Shown here one piece after another: positions 7,687 to 16,225 of a stretch of 64,000 nt of DNA. How positions within the stretch are numbered: position 1 is the stretch's first letter; each line of letters opens with the position of its first letter. The notes beneath the pieces were generated by a model. It was not told the origin of the DNA, did no database searches, and saw nothing but the letters and a program-made list of their open reading frames with translations. A program made the translations under genes and the position numbers. This DNA comes from Paenibacillus paeoniae (GTDB lineage Bacteria > Bacillota > Bacilli > Paenibacillales > Paenibacillaceae): NCBI RefSeq assembly GCF_003388735.1, contig NZ_QUBQ01000001.1, positions 2,108,001 to 2,172,000 of the forward strand, given 5' to 3'.

Positions 7687-7866
7687 TCACATGATGGAGA
7701 AAAATCCATAAATAAATCCGAAGATCAGTAGTACGAAAGCGATAAAAGATAATACGAATTTAAGTATGCCTTTTGTCTTGACTCGAGCAAAGGTAATTAA
7801 AAAAGCTGCGATCGCCATTAATCCAATGCCGAGAAAAGAAACCCACATTTTCGTCATTGCATCCAT
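7687..7866 (-). CDS. Small membrane protein, DUF2768 (YphE-like)
   Basis: Fifty-nine residues with two hydrophobic segments (WVSFLGIGLMAIAAFLITFA, residues 8-27, and about 37-57) separated by a basic turn (RVKTKG). It matches the DUF2768 family, which in B. subtilis includes YphE, encoded at the same place between spoIVA/yphF and gpsA. Function unknown. The stop is TGA at 7687-7689. GGAG lies 12 nt before the ATG at 7866; the ATG three codons later is an alternative start. Confidence 0.75.
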   Translation of the reverse strand: MDAMTKMWVSFLGIGLMAIAAFLITFARVKTKGILKFVLSFIAFVLLIFGFIYGFFSIM

Positions 7867-7926
7867 TCAGGTTCCGGTCTCCTCATCTGTATCGTTATTA
7901 GTTCTCAGGTTATTATAGCATTAGGC

Positions 7927-7996
7927 AAAAAAAAGGACAAAAGCGCAATCGCGAATTCGCCCGTAAAAATCCCGGGAGCGTCGCCCGCTTTTGTCC
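7927..7996 (-). terminator. spoVIF terminator
   Basis: Minus-strand GGACAAAAGCG and its exact complement CGCTTTTGTCC bracket about 40 nt that can form inner stems (GGGCG...), followed by eight T. The long hairpin begins 7 nt after the spoVIF stop. Confidence 0.75.
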
Positions 7997-8003
7997 AATT
8001 TCG

Positions 8004-8279
8004 TTATCTCTTCGCCATCATCTTAACCAGCGCTTCCAAGTTTGACGGACTTACGCCGCTTGACTTGATCGCCTTCACAATATCATTCACGGTAGATTCC
8101 GGCACTTTCAATTTGGCCATATCCGCAACTTGCTTAATCAGCTTGCGCAATTCCGCTTCATTTTGCAGGGTTCCGGCATCTACGCCGCTGGCCAGCTTTT
8201 TAATCGCGTTTTCGGATATGTTTTTGCCGGTTTTTTTGTTGATTGTGCTTAGCACGTCCTTGGGAATCCCTTTAGACAA
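8004..8279 (-). CDS. spoVIF: Stage VI sporulation protein F
   Basis: A 91-aa protein of the SpoVIF family, required in B. subtilis for proper coat assembly and acting with GerE. Family features are the INKKTGKNISENAIKKLAS start, the central LRKLIKQVADMAKL helix and the ending LEALVKMMAKR. It is small, soluble and basic. Translation begins at a TTG (8279) behind GGAGGG. A sigma-K-like promoter precedes it (8314-8341), matching its late mother-cell role. In B. subtilis the gene is elsewhere; here it sits between gpsA and the DUF2768 gene with its own promoter and terminator. Confidence 0.88.
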   Translation of the reverse strand: MSKGIPKDVLSTINKKTGKNISENAIKKLASGVDAGTLQNEAELRKLIKQVADMAKLKVPESTVNDIVKAIKSSGVSPSNLEALVKMMAKR

Positions 8280-8313
8280 CCTGTTTCACCCTCCTCAAAT
8301 ATGAGCTTCTAGC

Positions 8314-8341
8314 ATCATATGAAGAGGGCAAGTTATTGGTG
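8314..8341 (-). promoter_or_regulatory. Candidate sigma-K promoter of spoVIF
   Basis: Minus-strand CACC (8338-8341), 16-bp spacer, CATATGAT (8314-8321), against the sigma-K consensus mACm, 16-17 bp, CATAnnnTA. The final A is G here. It is wholly within the intergenic gap after gpsA. Confidence 0.45.
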
Positions 8342-8354
8342 TAGGCGCATGGGA

Positions 8355-9389
8355 TCAGCCTATAGGTTCAATCTCATGGGTCTTCAGTCTGCCCATTAAG
8401 CTCTCGACCGCTTCCTTAGGCGACTTGCCTTCGAAGAGAACAGCGTACAATTGGGCCGTAATCGGCATCTCCACTTCGAATTGCTTGGACAGCTCACGAG
8501 CGGCGCGCGTCGTACGTACGCCTTCCACCACCATGACCATCTTCTCCAGTACGACCTCAAGAGGCGTACCGTCGGCCAGCATGTATCCCGCTCTCCAGTT
8601 GCGGCTATGCTTGCTGGTGCCTGTCGCGACCAGATCGCCTACGCCCGCAAGTCCCGCGAAAGTCATCGGATTGGCGCCCATAACAGCCCCAAGCCTGCCA
8701 ATCTCGGTGAGCCCGCGAGTGAGCAGAGCAGCTTTGGCGTTGTCGCCAAAACCAAGGCCATCGCTTAGTCCCGCACCCAAAGCAATAATGTTTTTGATTG
8801 CGCCTGCGACTTCAACGCCCACTACATCATTGTTCGTATAAACTCGGAAAGCGCCGTTGATAAGCGCATCTTGGGCTTGCTCCGCAGCGGCTAGCGATTC
8901 AGATGCCACTACAACAGTCGTAGGCTGCTTCCGAATTACTTCTTCCGCATGGCTTGGGCCGGATAATACGACGATGGACGATGCCGGACGTCCCAACTCT
9001 TCAGCCAGAACGGTCGACATCCGCTTGAGCGTATGTTCTTCAAAGCCTTTGGTTGCATGCACGCATAACGTCTCAGGAGCCAGGAAAGGAGCGGCAGCCT
9101 GGGCTACTTGCCTCATAGCTCCTGATGGAGCAACGAATAAGGCAATTTCCGCTCCCGATAACGCTTCAGCCAGATTGGTAGTTGCTATCACATTCTCCGG
9201 AAGGCTGTTATCTGGAAGATACTTGCTATTTTGATGTTTCGTATTGATTTCATTTGCTTGCTCTTCATTCCGGGTCCATAAGGATACCTGGAAACCATTG
9301 ACCGCGAGCACGGACGCAAGCGCAGTGCCCCAACTGCCTGCTACCAGTACGGCAGCGCGGCGCAACTCGGATGTCTCATTCCCACTCAT
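8355..9389 (-). CDS. gpsA: Glycerol-3-phosphate dehydrogenase [NAD(P)+]
   Basis: Reduces dihydroxyacetone phosphate to sn-glycerol 3-phosphate, the backbone for membrane lipids. The 344-aa sequence shows the nucleotide-binding loop (AGSWGTALA, residues 17-25), the GPSHAEEV block and the catalytic-lysine region GAIKNIIALGAGLSDGLGFG. A nine-residue N-terminal extension (MSGNETSEL) precedes the Rossmann strand. plsY lies 6 nt upstream, so the product of GpsA and the acyltransferase that uses it are made together. AAGGAG precedes the ATG at 9389. Confidence 0.97.
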   Translation of the reverse strand: MSGNETSELRRAAVLVAGSWGTALASVLAVNGFQVSLWTRNEEQANEINTKHQNSKYLPDNSLPENVIATTNLAEALSGAEIALFVAPSGAMRQVAQAAAPFLAPETLCVHATKGFEEHTLKRMSTVLAEELGRPASSIVVLSGPSHAEEVIRKQPTTVVVASESLAAAEQAQDALINGAFRVYTNNDVVGVEVAGAIKNIIALGAGLSDGLGFGDNAKAALLTRGLTEIGRLGAVMGANPMTFAGLAGVGDLVATGTSKHSRNWRAGYMLADGTPLEVVLEKMVMVVEGVRTTRAARELSKQFEVEMPITAQLYAVLFEGKSPKEAVESLMGRLKTHEIEPIG

Positions 9390-9395
9390 GCACGC

Positions 9396-9995
9396 TTACG
9401 CTCCTTTCTTAACGCCCAACTTGTTCTCCGTTCCCTGCAACAGCTTGACTATGTTGGAGCGATGTCTGACGAAGGCAAATACGGCCAAAACAAGCGTTCC
9501 GCACAGCAGAGGAAGCGAATAGTTGAACAAGGCAATGCTTATAGGCACCAATGCTGCAAATGCAAGCGATCCGAGCGATACATACCTCGTCAGCACAATC
9601 AATAGAATCGCAATAATGCCTGCATATAAAGAGGGCAGAAATGATAGGGTAGCTACTACGCCAACCATCGTCGAAATGCCCTTTCCGCCTTTGAACTTGA
9701 ACCATACCGGCCAATTATGACCCGCAATAGCGGCCAAGCCGCACAATACTGGCAGCCATTCGCTGTCGCTTAGCGCATGACCCAAATAAACGGCAAAGAT
9801 GCCTTTGGCGATATCCAGTACAAACACGGCGAACGCCGGTCCTTTTCCAAGCACTCGCAACGTATTGGTTGCTCCTGCATTGCCACTTCCGTGATGGCGG
9901 ATATCAATACCCTTCACCCATTTTGCAATAACGATGCTGAATGATACCGCTCCAATTAAATAACTGACAACTATCGCGACAATGTTCAGTAACAA
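9396..9995 (-). CDS. plsY: Acyl-phosphate:glycerol-3-phosphate acyltransferase
   Basis: Membrane enzyme that transfers an acyl chain from acyl-phosphate to glycerol 3-phosphate, the first committed step of phospholipid synthesis in Gram-positives. The 199-aa protein has about five membrane segments and the PlsY motifs GSGNAGATNTLRVLG (motif 1) and HNWPVWFKFKGGKG (motif 2). Translation starts at a TTG (9995) behind GGGGAG; that site overlaps the end region of der, 12 nt away. It is followed after 6 nt by gpsA, which supplies its substrate. Confidence 0.96.
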   Translation of the reverse strand: MLLNIVAIVVSYLIGAVSFSIVIAKWVKGIDIRHHGSGNAGATNTLRVLGKGPAFAVFVLDIAKGIFAVYLGHALSDSEWLPVLCGLAAIAGHNWPVWFKFKGGKGISTMVGVVATLSFLPSLYAGIIAILLIVLTRYVSLGSLAFAALVPISIALFNYSLPLLCGTLVLAVFAFVRHRSNIVKLLQGTENKLGVKKGA

Positions 9996-10007
9996 GCTGC
10001 TTCTCCC

Positions 10008-11330
10008 CTAGTCCTCGTCGGATTTGCGCCGCGTAAAGATGCGAATCGGCGTACCTTCAAAATCGAAAGCTGCGCGAATTTTATTTTCCAAATAACGCTC
10101 GTACGAGAAATGCATCAAATCCGGATCATTGACGAAACAAACGATCGTCGGAGGTTTGGTTGCCACTTGCGTGACGTAATTGATACGCAGGCGCTTGCCT
10201 TTGTCCGAAGGCGGAGGATTAATGGCCACCGCGTCAGACACAACATCGTTAAGGAGATGCGTCTGAATGCGCATTGAATGCTGCTCGGATACATGATTAA
10301 CTACAGGCAGCAGCTTATGCAGACGTGATTTGGTTAGTGCGGATAAATACGTGACAGGCGCATAGGTCATAAACAGGAAATGATCGCGAATACTTTGCGT
10401 AAATTGCTGCATTGTCTTCTCGTCTTTCTCCACGACATCCCACTTGTTGACGACAAAGACGGAAGCCTTGCCCGCTTCATGGGCGTAACCAGCAATATGT
10501 TTATCCTGTTCGATAATACCTTCTTCGCCGTTAATAAGCACCAGCACGACGTCGGCGCGCTCAATGGCCTTCATGGCACGCATGACACTGTACTTCTCCG
10601 TGGACTCGTACACTTTGCCGCGCTTGCGCATTCCTGCCGTATCAATAAGCACGTATCGCTGTCCATCATGCTCGAACGGCGTATCGATCGCATCGCGTGT
10701 CGTACCCGCGACATTGCTTACAATTACGCGGTCTTCGCCGAGCAATGCATTGACTAGCGATGATTTGCCGACGTTCGGGCGGCCGATCAGCGCAACACGA
10801 ATGACATCTTCGTCATAGCCGTCGTCTTCAAGTTCGGGAAGAAGCTCCGTCGCCGCATCCAGCAAATCGCCAATACCCAGTCCATGGGAACCGGAGATTG
10901 GAATCGGTTGGCCGAAGCCGAGACCGTAAAATTCATAAACTTCATCCATCCGGTTTTCGTTATCCACTTTGTTTACAGCGACAACGACCGGCTTGCGCGA
11001 GCGGAACAGCATCTGCGCAACTTCTTCGTCCGCATGCATTAATCCGATCTTCGCGTCTACCATAAAAATAATAACATCGGCTTCTTCGACGGCAAGCTCG
11101 GCTTGCATCCGAACCGACTTCATAATCTCATCTTCTCCGTCGATCTCGATTCCACCGGTATCAATAATGCTGAACGGCTTGCCGTTCCATTCGCCTGTGC
11201 CGTACAGACGGTCGCGGGTCACGCCCGGTTTATCCTCAACGATAGCCAGTCGGTCGCCGATTACTCGATTGAATATGGTGGATTTACCCACATTCGGACG
11301 GCCGACTATGGCGATTACGGGTCTTGCCAT
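10008..11330 (-). CDS. der: Ribosome biogenesis GTPase Der (EngA)
   Basis: Essential tandem-GTPase for maturation of the 50S subunit. Two complete G domains are visible in 440 aa: GRPNVGKST (residues 8-16), DTGGIE and NKVD in the first; GRPNVGKSS (about 182-190), DTAGMR and NKWD in the second. The C-terminal KH-like domain ends in a basic tail ([11 protein letters not shown]). Same neighbours as in B. subtilis (plsY/gpsA downstream, YIEGIA/YphA genes upstream). AAGGAG lies about 13 nt before the ATG. Confidence 0.98.
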   Translation of the reverse strand: MARPVIAIVGRPNVGKSTIFNRVIGDRLAIVEDKPGVTRDRLYGTGEWNGKPFSIIDTGGIEIDGEDEIMKSVRMQAELAVEEADVIIFMVDAKIGLMHADEEVAQMLFRSRKPVVVAVNKVDNENRMDEVYEFYGLGFGQPIPISGSHGLGIGDLLDAATELLPELEDDGYDEDVIRVALIGRPNVGKSSLVNALLGEDRVIVSNVAGTTRDAIDTPFEHDGQRYVLIDTAGMRKRGKVYESTEKYSVMRAMKAIERADVVLVLINGEEGIIEQDKHIAGYAHEAGKASVFVVNKWDVVEKDEKTMQQFTQSIRDHFLFMTYAPVTYLSALTKSRLHKLLPVVNHVSEQHSMRIQTHLLNDVVSDAVAINPPPSDKGKRLRINYVTQVATKPPTIVCFVNDPDLMHFSYERYLENKIRAAFDFEGTPIRIFTRRKSDED

Positions 11331-11408
11331 AATTGGTTTTTCACTCCTTCAACAATTCTCACGTTACCCATCATAGCAAAAAAGAACGCGCTTGGCTAAC
11401 TTTTCATG

Positions 11409-11591
11409 TTAATGATGGTCCACGAGAATGATCGTGCCGTTCTTGAGGTCATGTGCGCTCGCATCCAATATTTTCTCTAAAAGAAAGGCGATTTCCTCCA
11501 ACTTCTGCAGATCGGGCGCAATAAATATCGGCGCACCGCCCTTCACTTCGTTAGGATGAATGGACGCAACTGCAACGATATTAGCCAACAT
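11409..11591 (-). CDS. Small capping-type partner of YIEGIA protein
   Basis: Sixty residues: LANIVAVASIHPNEVKGGAP, then a helix (LQKLEEIAFLLEKILDASAH) and the ending GTIILVDHH. It resembles the short family annotated as the capping complex subunit for YIEGIA, and its start overlaps the YIEGIA gene by 11 nt, with GGAGGCGGGGG as ribosome site. It is soluble and may bind the cytosolic face of the membrane protein. No biochemical role is known to me. Confidence 0.7.
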   Translation of the reverse strand: MLANIVAVASIHPNEVKGGAPIFIAPDLQKLEEIAFLLEKILDASAHDLKNGTIILVDHH

Positions 11592-12498
11592 CCCCCGCCT
11601 CCTCTTTGTTCACTTTCGCTTCTGTTGGCATCCGAACAGCCGATTCCAAAATTTGCACAGCACGAATAATATCCCGTCCCTTATCTTCATCCCGCTCTTG
11701 AGGCAGCATGAAGATGGCCAGCCGTCCATCATTCATATCCAGCTTCGCCATCGGAATAAGCGCCGGCTCTCCTTCATCCCGATAGACGCCCAGAATGGTC
11801 GCCAGATCGTACAAGATCGCTTGACGTTGACCTATATTGCCCAGCGTTACTTTGCTATTAGGATTGGTTGGTGTCAGAATATAGCCCATGCCGCGCTTAG
11901 CGATAATCTCTTGGTTAGCCTTTAGACCTACATTCATGATGTATATATCCGACACGAACAGGTCGGGTCCATCGACAACAACTTTTGCGCTTTCGACATA
12001 AGCAATATGGGCAATTCTGTGACCTGATTTCAGCTTATTCACAATGAGCAGCGACAATAATCCCGCCCCTATGCCGAACCATAGGTTGATGACGATTGCG
12101 AACAAGCTGGTTAGCAGCGCCGACATAATGACCAAATAATTACGTCCTTCGAACACCATCGCAATTCCTTCAATATAAGTAGCTCCGCGGCTAACGAGTT
12201 CTAGACTATCAATCTTCGTCAGCGTCTCCCGCTCCATTTTCCGTACATCCCGGAATTGCTGAGCCGCCAGCGTCAGAAAGGTAATCGCCGTATAATCTTT
12301 GCCCATCAATGCGGGCACAGCTACAGCGCCCAATGCCGCTGCAATAACCCCTAGCGAAATATGAATAATCCGTCCATGCGGATAGGTTGGATACTGACGA
12401 TAATCGGTTTTCAGCATAAGCAATCTGGCAATTACGCCGAATATGATCCCCAATATAACGCCGGCCAGATGATGATTATCCTTTAAGAAAGCAAGCAT
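11581..12498 (-). CDS. YIEGIA-family membrane protein
   Basis: A 305-aa membrane protein carrying the family's name motif (TYIEGIAMVFEGRN, near residue 117). Hydrophobic segments are seen at about residues 9-27, 48-72 and 130-165, followed by a soluble C-terminal domain of about 140 residues with strands and a charged end. The family is widespread in spore formers; B. subtilis has a related gene (yphB/seaA region) in the same der-rpsA-like interval, implicated in the spore envelope. The ATG at 12498 shares bases with the upstream stop (TAATG). Function is inferred only from family and location. Confidence 0.75.
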   Translation of the reverse strand: MLAFLKDNHHLAGVILGIIFGVIARLLMLKTDYRQYPTYPHGRIIHISLGVIAAALGAVAVPALMGKDYTAITFLTLAAQQFRDVRKMERETLTKIDSLELVSRGATYIEGIAMVFEGRNYLVIMSALLTSLFAIVINLWFGIGAGLLSLLIVNKLKSGHRIAHIAYVESAKVVVDGPDLFVSDIYIMNVGLKANQEIIAKRGMGYILTPTNPNSKVTLGNIGQRQAILYDLATILGVYRDEGEPALIPMAKLDMNDGRLAIFMLPQERDEDKGRDIIRAVQILESAVRMPTEAKVNKEEAGDVG

Positions 12499-13142
12499 TA
12501 TGAGGAACGCCCTCCCCTCAAGTAGAACCATGCTGCGCTGATTCTGCCCCCAACAGCGCGTCCGATCCGCAGCAGGATGGTTGCGGCAACTGCCGAGCAG
12601 AATGCGATCATGACACTGTCCCACCAGGCCAAGGAACCAATGCTGGCGTGAAGACTGCCGTCACGAAGCAGAGCTTCTACAAAATCGCCAAGCGCAGCTC
12701 CCCATGCAACAAGCACGAGCTGATTTCGGCCCTCTGATGTGAATGCACTGCATAAAATCCCACCCCATACTGGCATATCCCAGATGGGGTCCAGCCAATA
12801 AAACATCGTTTCATGCGAATACAGGCTTTTGGCGCTTCCCCACACAATGGCAAGCATAAGCGCGCATAGCATGAAATAGCCCATCCCTCCATCTCTTGCA
12901 GAACGCCAAAGCATAATGGAGCTTACTGCGAGCATCAGCACAGCTGAAGCATGAATCTGAATGTCTGGCTCGCTCGCGAGCGGCGAGAACCATATAGGAA
13001 ACATAAGCATCACTGCTATCGCCAGCGTAACTGTAACAGCCCATCCTGTTCGTATATTTGGCGCAAGAAAGTCCCTCCAGCCTGTAGCCCATAATATGGA
13101 AACGATTAGCAGCAGCAGTACACTGATATAACCTGGTATCAT
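12498..13142 (-). CDS. YphA-like polytopic membrane protein
   Basis: A 214-aa, very hydrophobic protein with about six membrane segments, ending in a basic tail (LRIGRAVGGRISAAWFYLRG). By position it corresponds to B. subtilis yphA. The start ATG at 13142 follows AGGTGA at about 6 nt; longer frames lack a site. Its stop codon overlaps the YIEGIA start as TAATG, so the three genes (this one, YIEGIA, the capping-type protein) form one translationally coupled unit. Probably a small membrane complex; no activity is known. Confidence 0.65.
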   Translation of the reverse strand: MIPGYISVLLLLIVSILWATGWRDFLAPNIRTGWAVTVTLAIAVMLMFPIWFSPLASEPDIQIHASAVLMLAVSSIMLWRSARDGGMGYFMLCALMLAIVWGSAKSLYSHETMFYWLDPIWDMPVWGGILCSAFTSEGRNQLVLVAWGAALGDFVEALLRDGSLHASIGSLAWWDSVMIAFCSAVAATILLRIGRAVGGRISAAWFYLRGGRSS

Positions 13143-13177
13143 TTGCATCACCTCATGTAACCCTATTATGCGCCAAC

Positions 13178-13219
13178 AAAAAAAGGCTATCCCCACGCCG
13201 CTGGCGCAGGAATAGCCCT
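13178..13219 (-). terminator. Terminator of the S1-domain protein gene
   Basis: Minus-strand AGGGCTATTCC pairs with GGGGATAGCCT around a GC-rich inner hairpin, followed by seven T, 12 nt after the stop at 13232. Confidence 0.85.
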
Positions 13220-13231
13220 CTTGACTGCTTA

Positions 13232-14467
13232 TTATTTCAATTTGCTAAGTTTGTCGCCAAAGCGCTCAGCCAATGAATAGCTCATGCTGGAGCTGTTCAA
13301 GCTAACGTTCGGATTATTGATTTCTTCCATCTTCGGAGCGCGCGGCGCACGTTCCGATCTTGGGGATGGAGTCGGTTGCTCAGGAGCTTCTTCCGTTTCC
13401 TTGATACTCAAAGATACGCGCTTCTCAGCAGAGTTGAAGTCCAATACTTTCGCTTGAACTTCTTGACCTTCATTCAGTACTTCATGAGGTGTAGCGATGT
13501 GACGGTGAGCGATTTGAGAGATATGAACCAAACCCTCTACGCCAGGAGCGATCTCGATGAACGCGCCGAATGTTACAATACGGCGAACCGTACCTGTTAC
13601 AACATCGCCAACATTGAACTGGCTTGCAGCCGTATCCCAAGGACCCGGTAGAGCCGCTTTCACGCTCAAGCTGATCTTGCCAGCAGCAGGATCCACTTTC
13701 AGCACTTTCACGCGAACCGCTTGACCTTCAGCTACAACATCCTTCGGATGTGCAACATGCTGCCAGGAAAGCTCGGAGACGTGAACCAGACCATCGATAC
13801 CGCCGATGTCAACAAATGCGCCGAATGGCGTCAGACGTTGAACTGTACCTTCAAGCTCTTGGCCAACTTCCAGAGAAGCCATCACTTTTAGTTTGTTTTG
13901 CTCGAACTCAGCGTCAAGCACTTCTTTTGCCGACAGGATTACTTTTTTGTTCTCCAAGTCAAGCTCTTTTACTTTTACGCGAAGCGTACGGCCTTTGTAA
14001 TCGCTGAAATCTTCAACGAAATGACGCTCAACCATGGATGCAGGAATGAATCCGCGTACGCCAACGTCAGCGACCAAGCCGCCTTTTACTACGTCAGCTA
14101 CAACAACTTCGAATACTTCGCCGGATTCGAAGCGTGCTTGCAGTTCTTCCCATGCTTTCTCGCCGTCTACAAGACGTTTCGAGAGAACCAGGCTCTCTTT
14201 GTTGTCGTCGATGCTAACGACTTTAAGTTCAACCTCTTGGCCGACCTCTACCGCATCCGTCGCATTCTCAAGCTGTACAGAGGACAGCTCGCGAATCGGA
14301 ATGACACCGTCATATTTATATCCAAGGCTTACGTAAGCTTGGTTATCTTCGATTTTGACGATAGTACCTTTTACGGAGTCGCCTTTCTTCAAAGAAACGA
14401 AATTGTCTAGCGCGTCCTGGCTAACTTCCTCCGAGACGGATTCTTGCACATTGATTTCTTCTGACAT
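13232..14467 (-). CDS. rpsA: 30S ribosomal protein S1-like RNA-binding protein
   Basis: A 411-aa protein with four S1 (OB-fold) repeats at about residues 27-98, 115-180, 201-270 and 287-356; each has the FGAFVDI/GLVHVSE-type core in repeats 3 and 4. It matches the short Firmicute S1-like protein (YpfD in B. subtilis), which lacks two repeats of Escherichia coli S1 and is not essential in Bacillus. The tail (residues 360-411) is Pro/Glu-rich and low in complexity. It lies upstream of the YphA genes and downstream of plsC and cmk, the usual Bacillales order. GAGGAGG precedes the ATG. Confidence 0.92.
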   Translation of the reverse strand: MSEEINVQESVSEEVSQDALDNFVSLKKGDSVKGTIVKIEDNQAYVSLGYKYDGVIPIRELSSVQLENATDAVEVGQEVELKVVSIDDNKESLVLSKRLVDGEKAWEELQARFESGEVFEVVVADVVKGGLVADVGVRGFIPASMVERHFVEDFSDYKGRTLRVKVKELDLENKKVILSAKEVLDAEFEQNKLKVMASLEVGQELEGTVQRLTPFGAFVDIGGIDGLVHVSELSWQHVAHPKDVVAEGQAVRVKVLKVDPAAGKISLSVKAALPGPWDTAASQFNVGDVVTGTVRRIVTFGAFIEIAPGVEGLVHISQIAHRHIATPHEVLNEGQEVQAKVLDFNSAEKRVSLSIKETEEAPEQPTPSPRSERAPRAPKMEEINNPNVSLNSSSMSYSLAERFGDKLSKLK

Positions 14468-14545
14468 TGAAATTACCTCCTCAGTTCATACCCCAACTTT
14501 ATTTAAACCCGCCTAGCGATGCGCTGTACGGTATTTAAAACAATA

Positions 14546-15121
14546 TTATTGATTTTCCTTAACCAGTTCCGCAATACGGGACATCATAACTTCCGTTACT
14601 TGCTCCAAAACATCAGACGATGATTCATCGATAATTTCAGTAAGAATAATAGGTTTGCCATAACATACCTTGGTCTTTCTGAAGAGCTTGTAACCGCCAA
14701 CGATAGCTACAGGGACAATCGTCGCACCGCTTCGCACTGCGATCATGGCTGCGCCTTTCTTGGCCGCTCCTGCGTTGCTGCGGGAGCCTTCAGGGAAGAT
14801 GCCCATCACGTTGCCTTCCTTCAGCAGCGTAATACCGGATTTAATGGCGTCCTTGCTTACACCGCCCCGTTTGACCGGGAATGCCCCGAAAGAACGAATA
14901 AGCGGACCCAGTACAGGAACCTTAAACAATTCTTCCTTCGCCATGAAATACACTTTTCGCGGCACCTTGACTCCAATTGTAGGCGGATCCAGATTGCTAA
15001 TATGATTGGATGCCAATACAACAGGACCTTCTACAGGAATATGATGTACGCCTCTGGCCTCCAGGCGGAAAAGCACCGTATAACTTACTCTCAGCAAAAA
15101 CCTAAATATGACGTATAACAT
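14546..15121 (-). CDS. plsC: 1-acyl-sn-glycerol-3-phosphate acyltransferase
   Basis: Converts lysophosphatidic acid to phosphatidic acid at the membrane. The 191-aa sequence has a hydrophobic N-terminal segment and the acyltransferase motifs NHISNLDPP (NHxxxxD variant, residues 38-46) and FPEGSRS (about residues 108-114). It starts 3 nt after the cmk stop with GGAGGCG as ribosome site, and so is co-transcribed with cmk. Together with plsY and gpsA it puts most of phosphatidate synthesis in this region. Confidence 0.94.
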   Translation of the reverse strand: MLYVIFRFLLRVSYTVLFRLEARGVHHIPVEGPVVLASNHISNLDPPTIGVKVPRKVYFMAKEELFKVPVLGPLIRSFGAFPVKRGGVSKDAIKSGITLLKEGNVMGIFPEGSRSNAGAAKKGAAMIAVRSGATIVPVAIVGGYKLFRKTKVCYGKPIILTEIIDESSSDVLEQVTEVMMSRIAELVKENQ

Positions 15122-15124
15122 AGT

Positions 15125-15823
15125 CTACTTCGCCTCCGCCAATTTGGTTCTGCTTAATTTCACGATCGCCGCAACAACTTCATCAATTGACATGTCGCTG
15201 CTGTCCAATTCGATCGCATCCCTCGCTTGAATAAGCGGAGATATGTCTCTCTGCTCGTCCAATCGGTCTCTCTCGGCAATTTCGCCCTCCAACTGCTCGA
15301 GCGACACTCCTTGATCGGATGGCAGTTCCTTAAATCTGCGGAGCGCTCTCTCTTGCACCGATGCCGTCAGGAAAATCTTCAATTCCGCATCGGGAAGCAC
15401 ATGCGTTCCAATATCCCGCCCGTCCATCACAACGCCCTTCTGAAGGGCGAGTTCGCGCTGCATGGTGCTGAGCACCTCACGCACGACGCCGCTTGCGGCG
15501 AAGTAGGACACTTGACGTGTTACTTCCCTGGACCTGATCAATCCCGTTACATCTTCGTCATTCACGAAAATTGATTGTCCCCTCTCCCCCGGCTCCAGCC
15601 GGATTCGAAGCGCAGGAAGCAGATCCGATAGCCTTGCGTCTTGCTCAGCTGTAATCGACAAGCGCTGTGCGCTCAAGGTTACAGCTCTGTACATCGCGCC
15701 TGTATCGATGTACACGTACCCCAAATGACCCGCGACCATTCTCGCGACCGTGCTCTTGCCGGCACCTGCCGGCCCGTCGATCGCAATATTGATTTGGTCG
15801 CTGTCACCATCTTGCAACGCCAC
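15125..15823 (-). CDS. cmk: Cytidylate kinase
   Basis: Phosphorylates CMP and dCMP using ATP. The 232-aa protein has the P-loop DGPAGAGKSTVAR (residues 16-28), YIDTGAMYRAVT for the nucleotide-monophosphate site and the DGRDIGTHVLPDA motif. A GTG at 15823 follows GGGGG at 10 nt. A good sigma-A promoter is found at 15923-15951, about 100 nt upstream. Confidence 0.96.
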   Translation of the reverse strand: MALQDGDSDQINIAIDGPAGAGKSTVARMVAGHLGYVYIDTGAMYRAVTLSAQRLSITAEQDARLSDLLPALRIRLEPGERGQSIFVNDEDVTGLIRSREVTRQVSYFAASGVVREVLSTMQRELALQKGVVMDGRDIGTHVLPDAELKIFLTASVQERALRRFKELPSDQGVSLEQLEGEIAERDRLDEQRDISPLIQARDAIELDSSDMSIDEVVAAIVKLSRTKLAEAK

Positions 15824-15888
15824 GTACAGTCAACCCCCTTTAAATCAAGACGACCTCTTTCTCAATGAAATAGGCATCCTGCCATTCC

Positions 15889-15912
15889 AAAGAAAAAGCA
15901 GGCATTGCCTGC
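15889..15912 (-). terminator. Terminator of the ypfA-ypfB unit
   Basis: Minus-strand GCAGG-CAATG-CCTGC followed by TTTTTCTTT. It lies about 50 nt after the ypfB stop and only a few nucleotides after the predicted start of the cmk transcript. Confidence 0.6.
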
Positions 15913-15922
15913 GAACGTGAAA

Positions 15923-15951
15923 ATTATACCACACTATGACCCCGGATGCAA
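15923..15951 (-). promoter_or_regulatory. Sigma-A promoter of cmk
   Basis: Minus-strand TTGCAT (15946-15951), 17-bp spacer, TATAAT (15923-15928). Confidence 0.65.
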
Positions 15952-15961
15952 AAGACAAGCG

Positions 15962-16156
15962 CTAGTTCAAGCGGGTACCTTCCCACTGATCCGCGCTCGT
16001 CAACAAGCCTCTTATGATGTCATTCTGCATTCCAAGCTGGAAAAGCACAAGCAGAAGAAACAGCGCAATGATGGACTTCAGCAGCAATCCGCTGATTTGA
16101 TCCGACAACCGGATCCAATCGCTTCTGCCTCGCCATTTTCGAAATAAGCGAATCAT
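15962..16156 (-). CDS. YpfB-like small membrane protein (DUF5359)
   Basis: Sixty-four residues: a basic, Trp-containing start (MIRLFRKWRGRSDWIRLSDQ), one transmembrane segment (about residues 23-43) and a short outer tail. B. subtilis has the small protein YpfB in the same slot between cmk and the PilZ gene ypfA. Function unknown. The ATG at 16156 has AAAGGAGG at 7 nt; a longer frame lacks any site. Confidence 0.7.
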   Translation of the reverse strand: MIRLFRKWRGRSDWIRLSDQISGLLLKSIIALFLLLVLFQLGMQNDIIRGLLTSADQWEGTRLN

Positions 16157-16225
16157 GGGGATGCCTCCTTTGAGAGGATAGCATTCCGATTTATCCTCTA
16201 AGCTATGCATGCCGTTTTCCTAATG

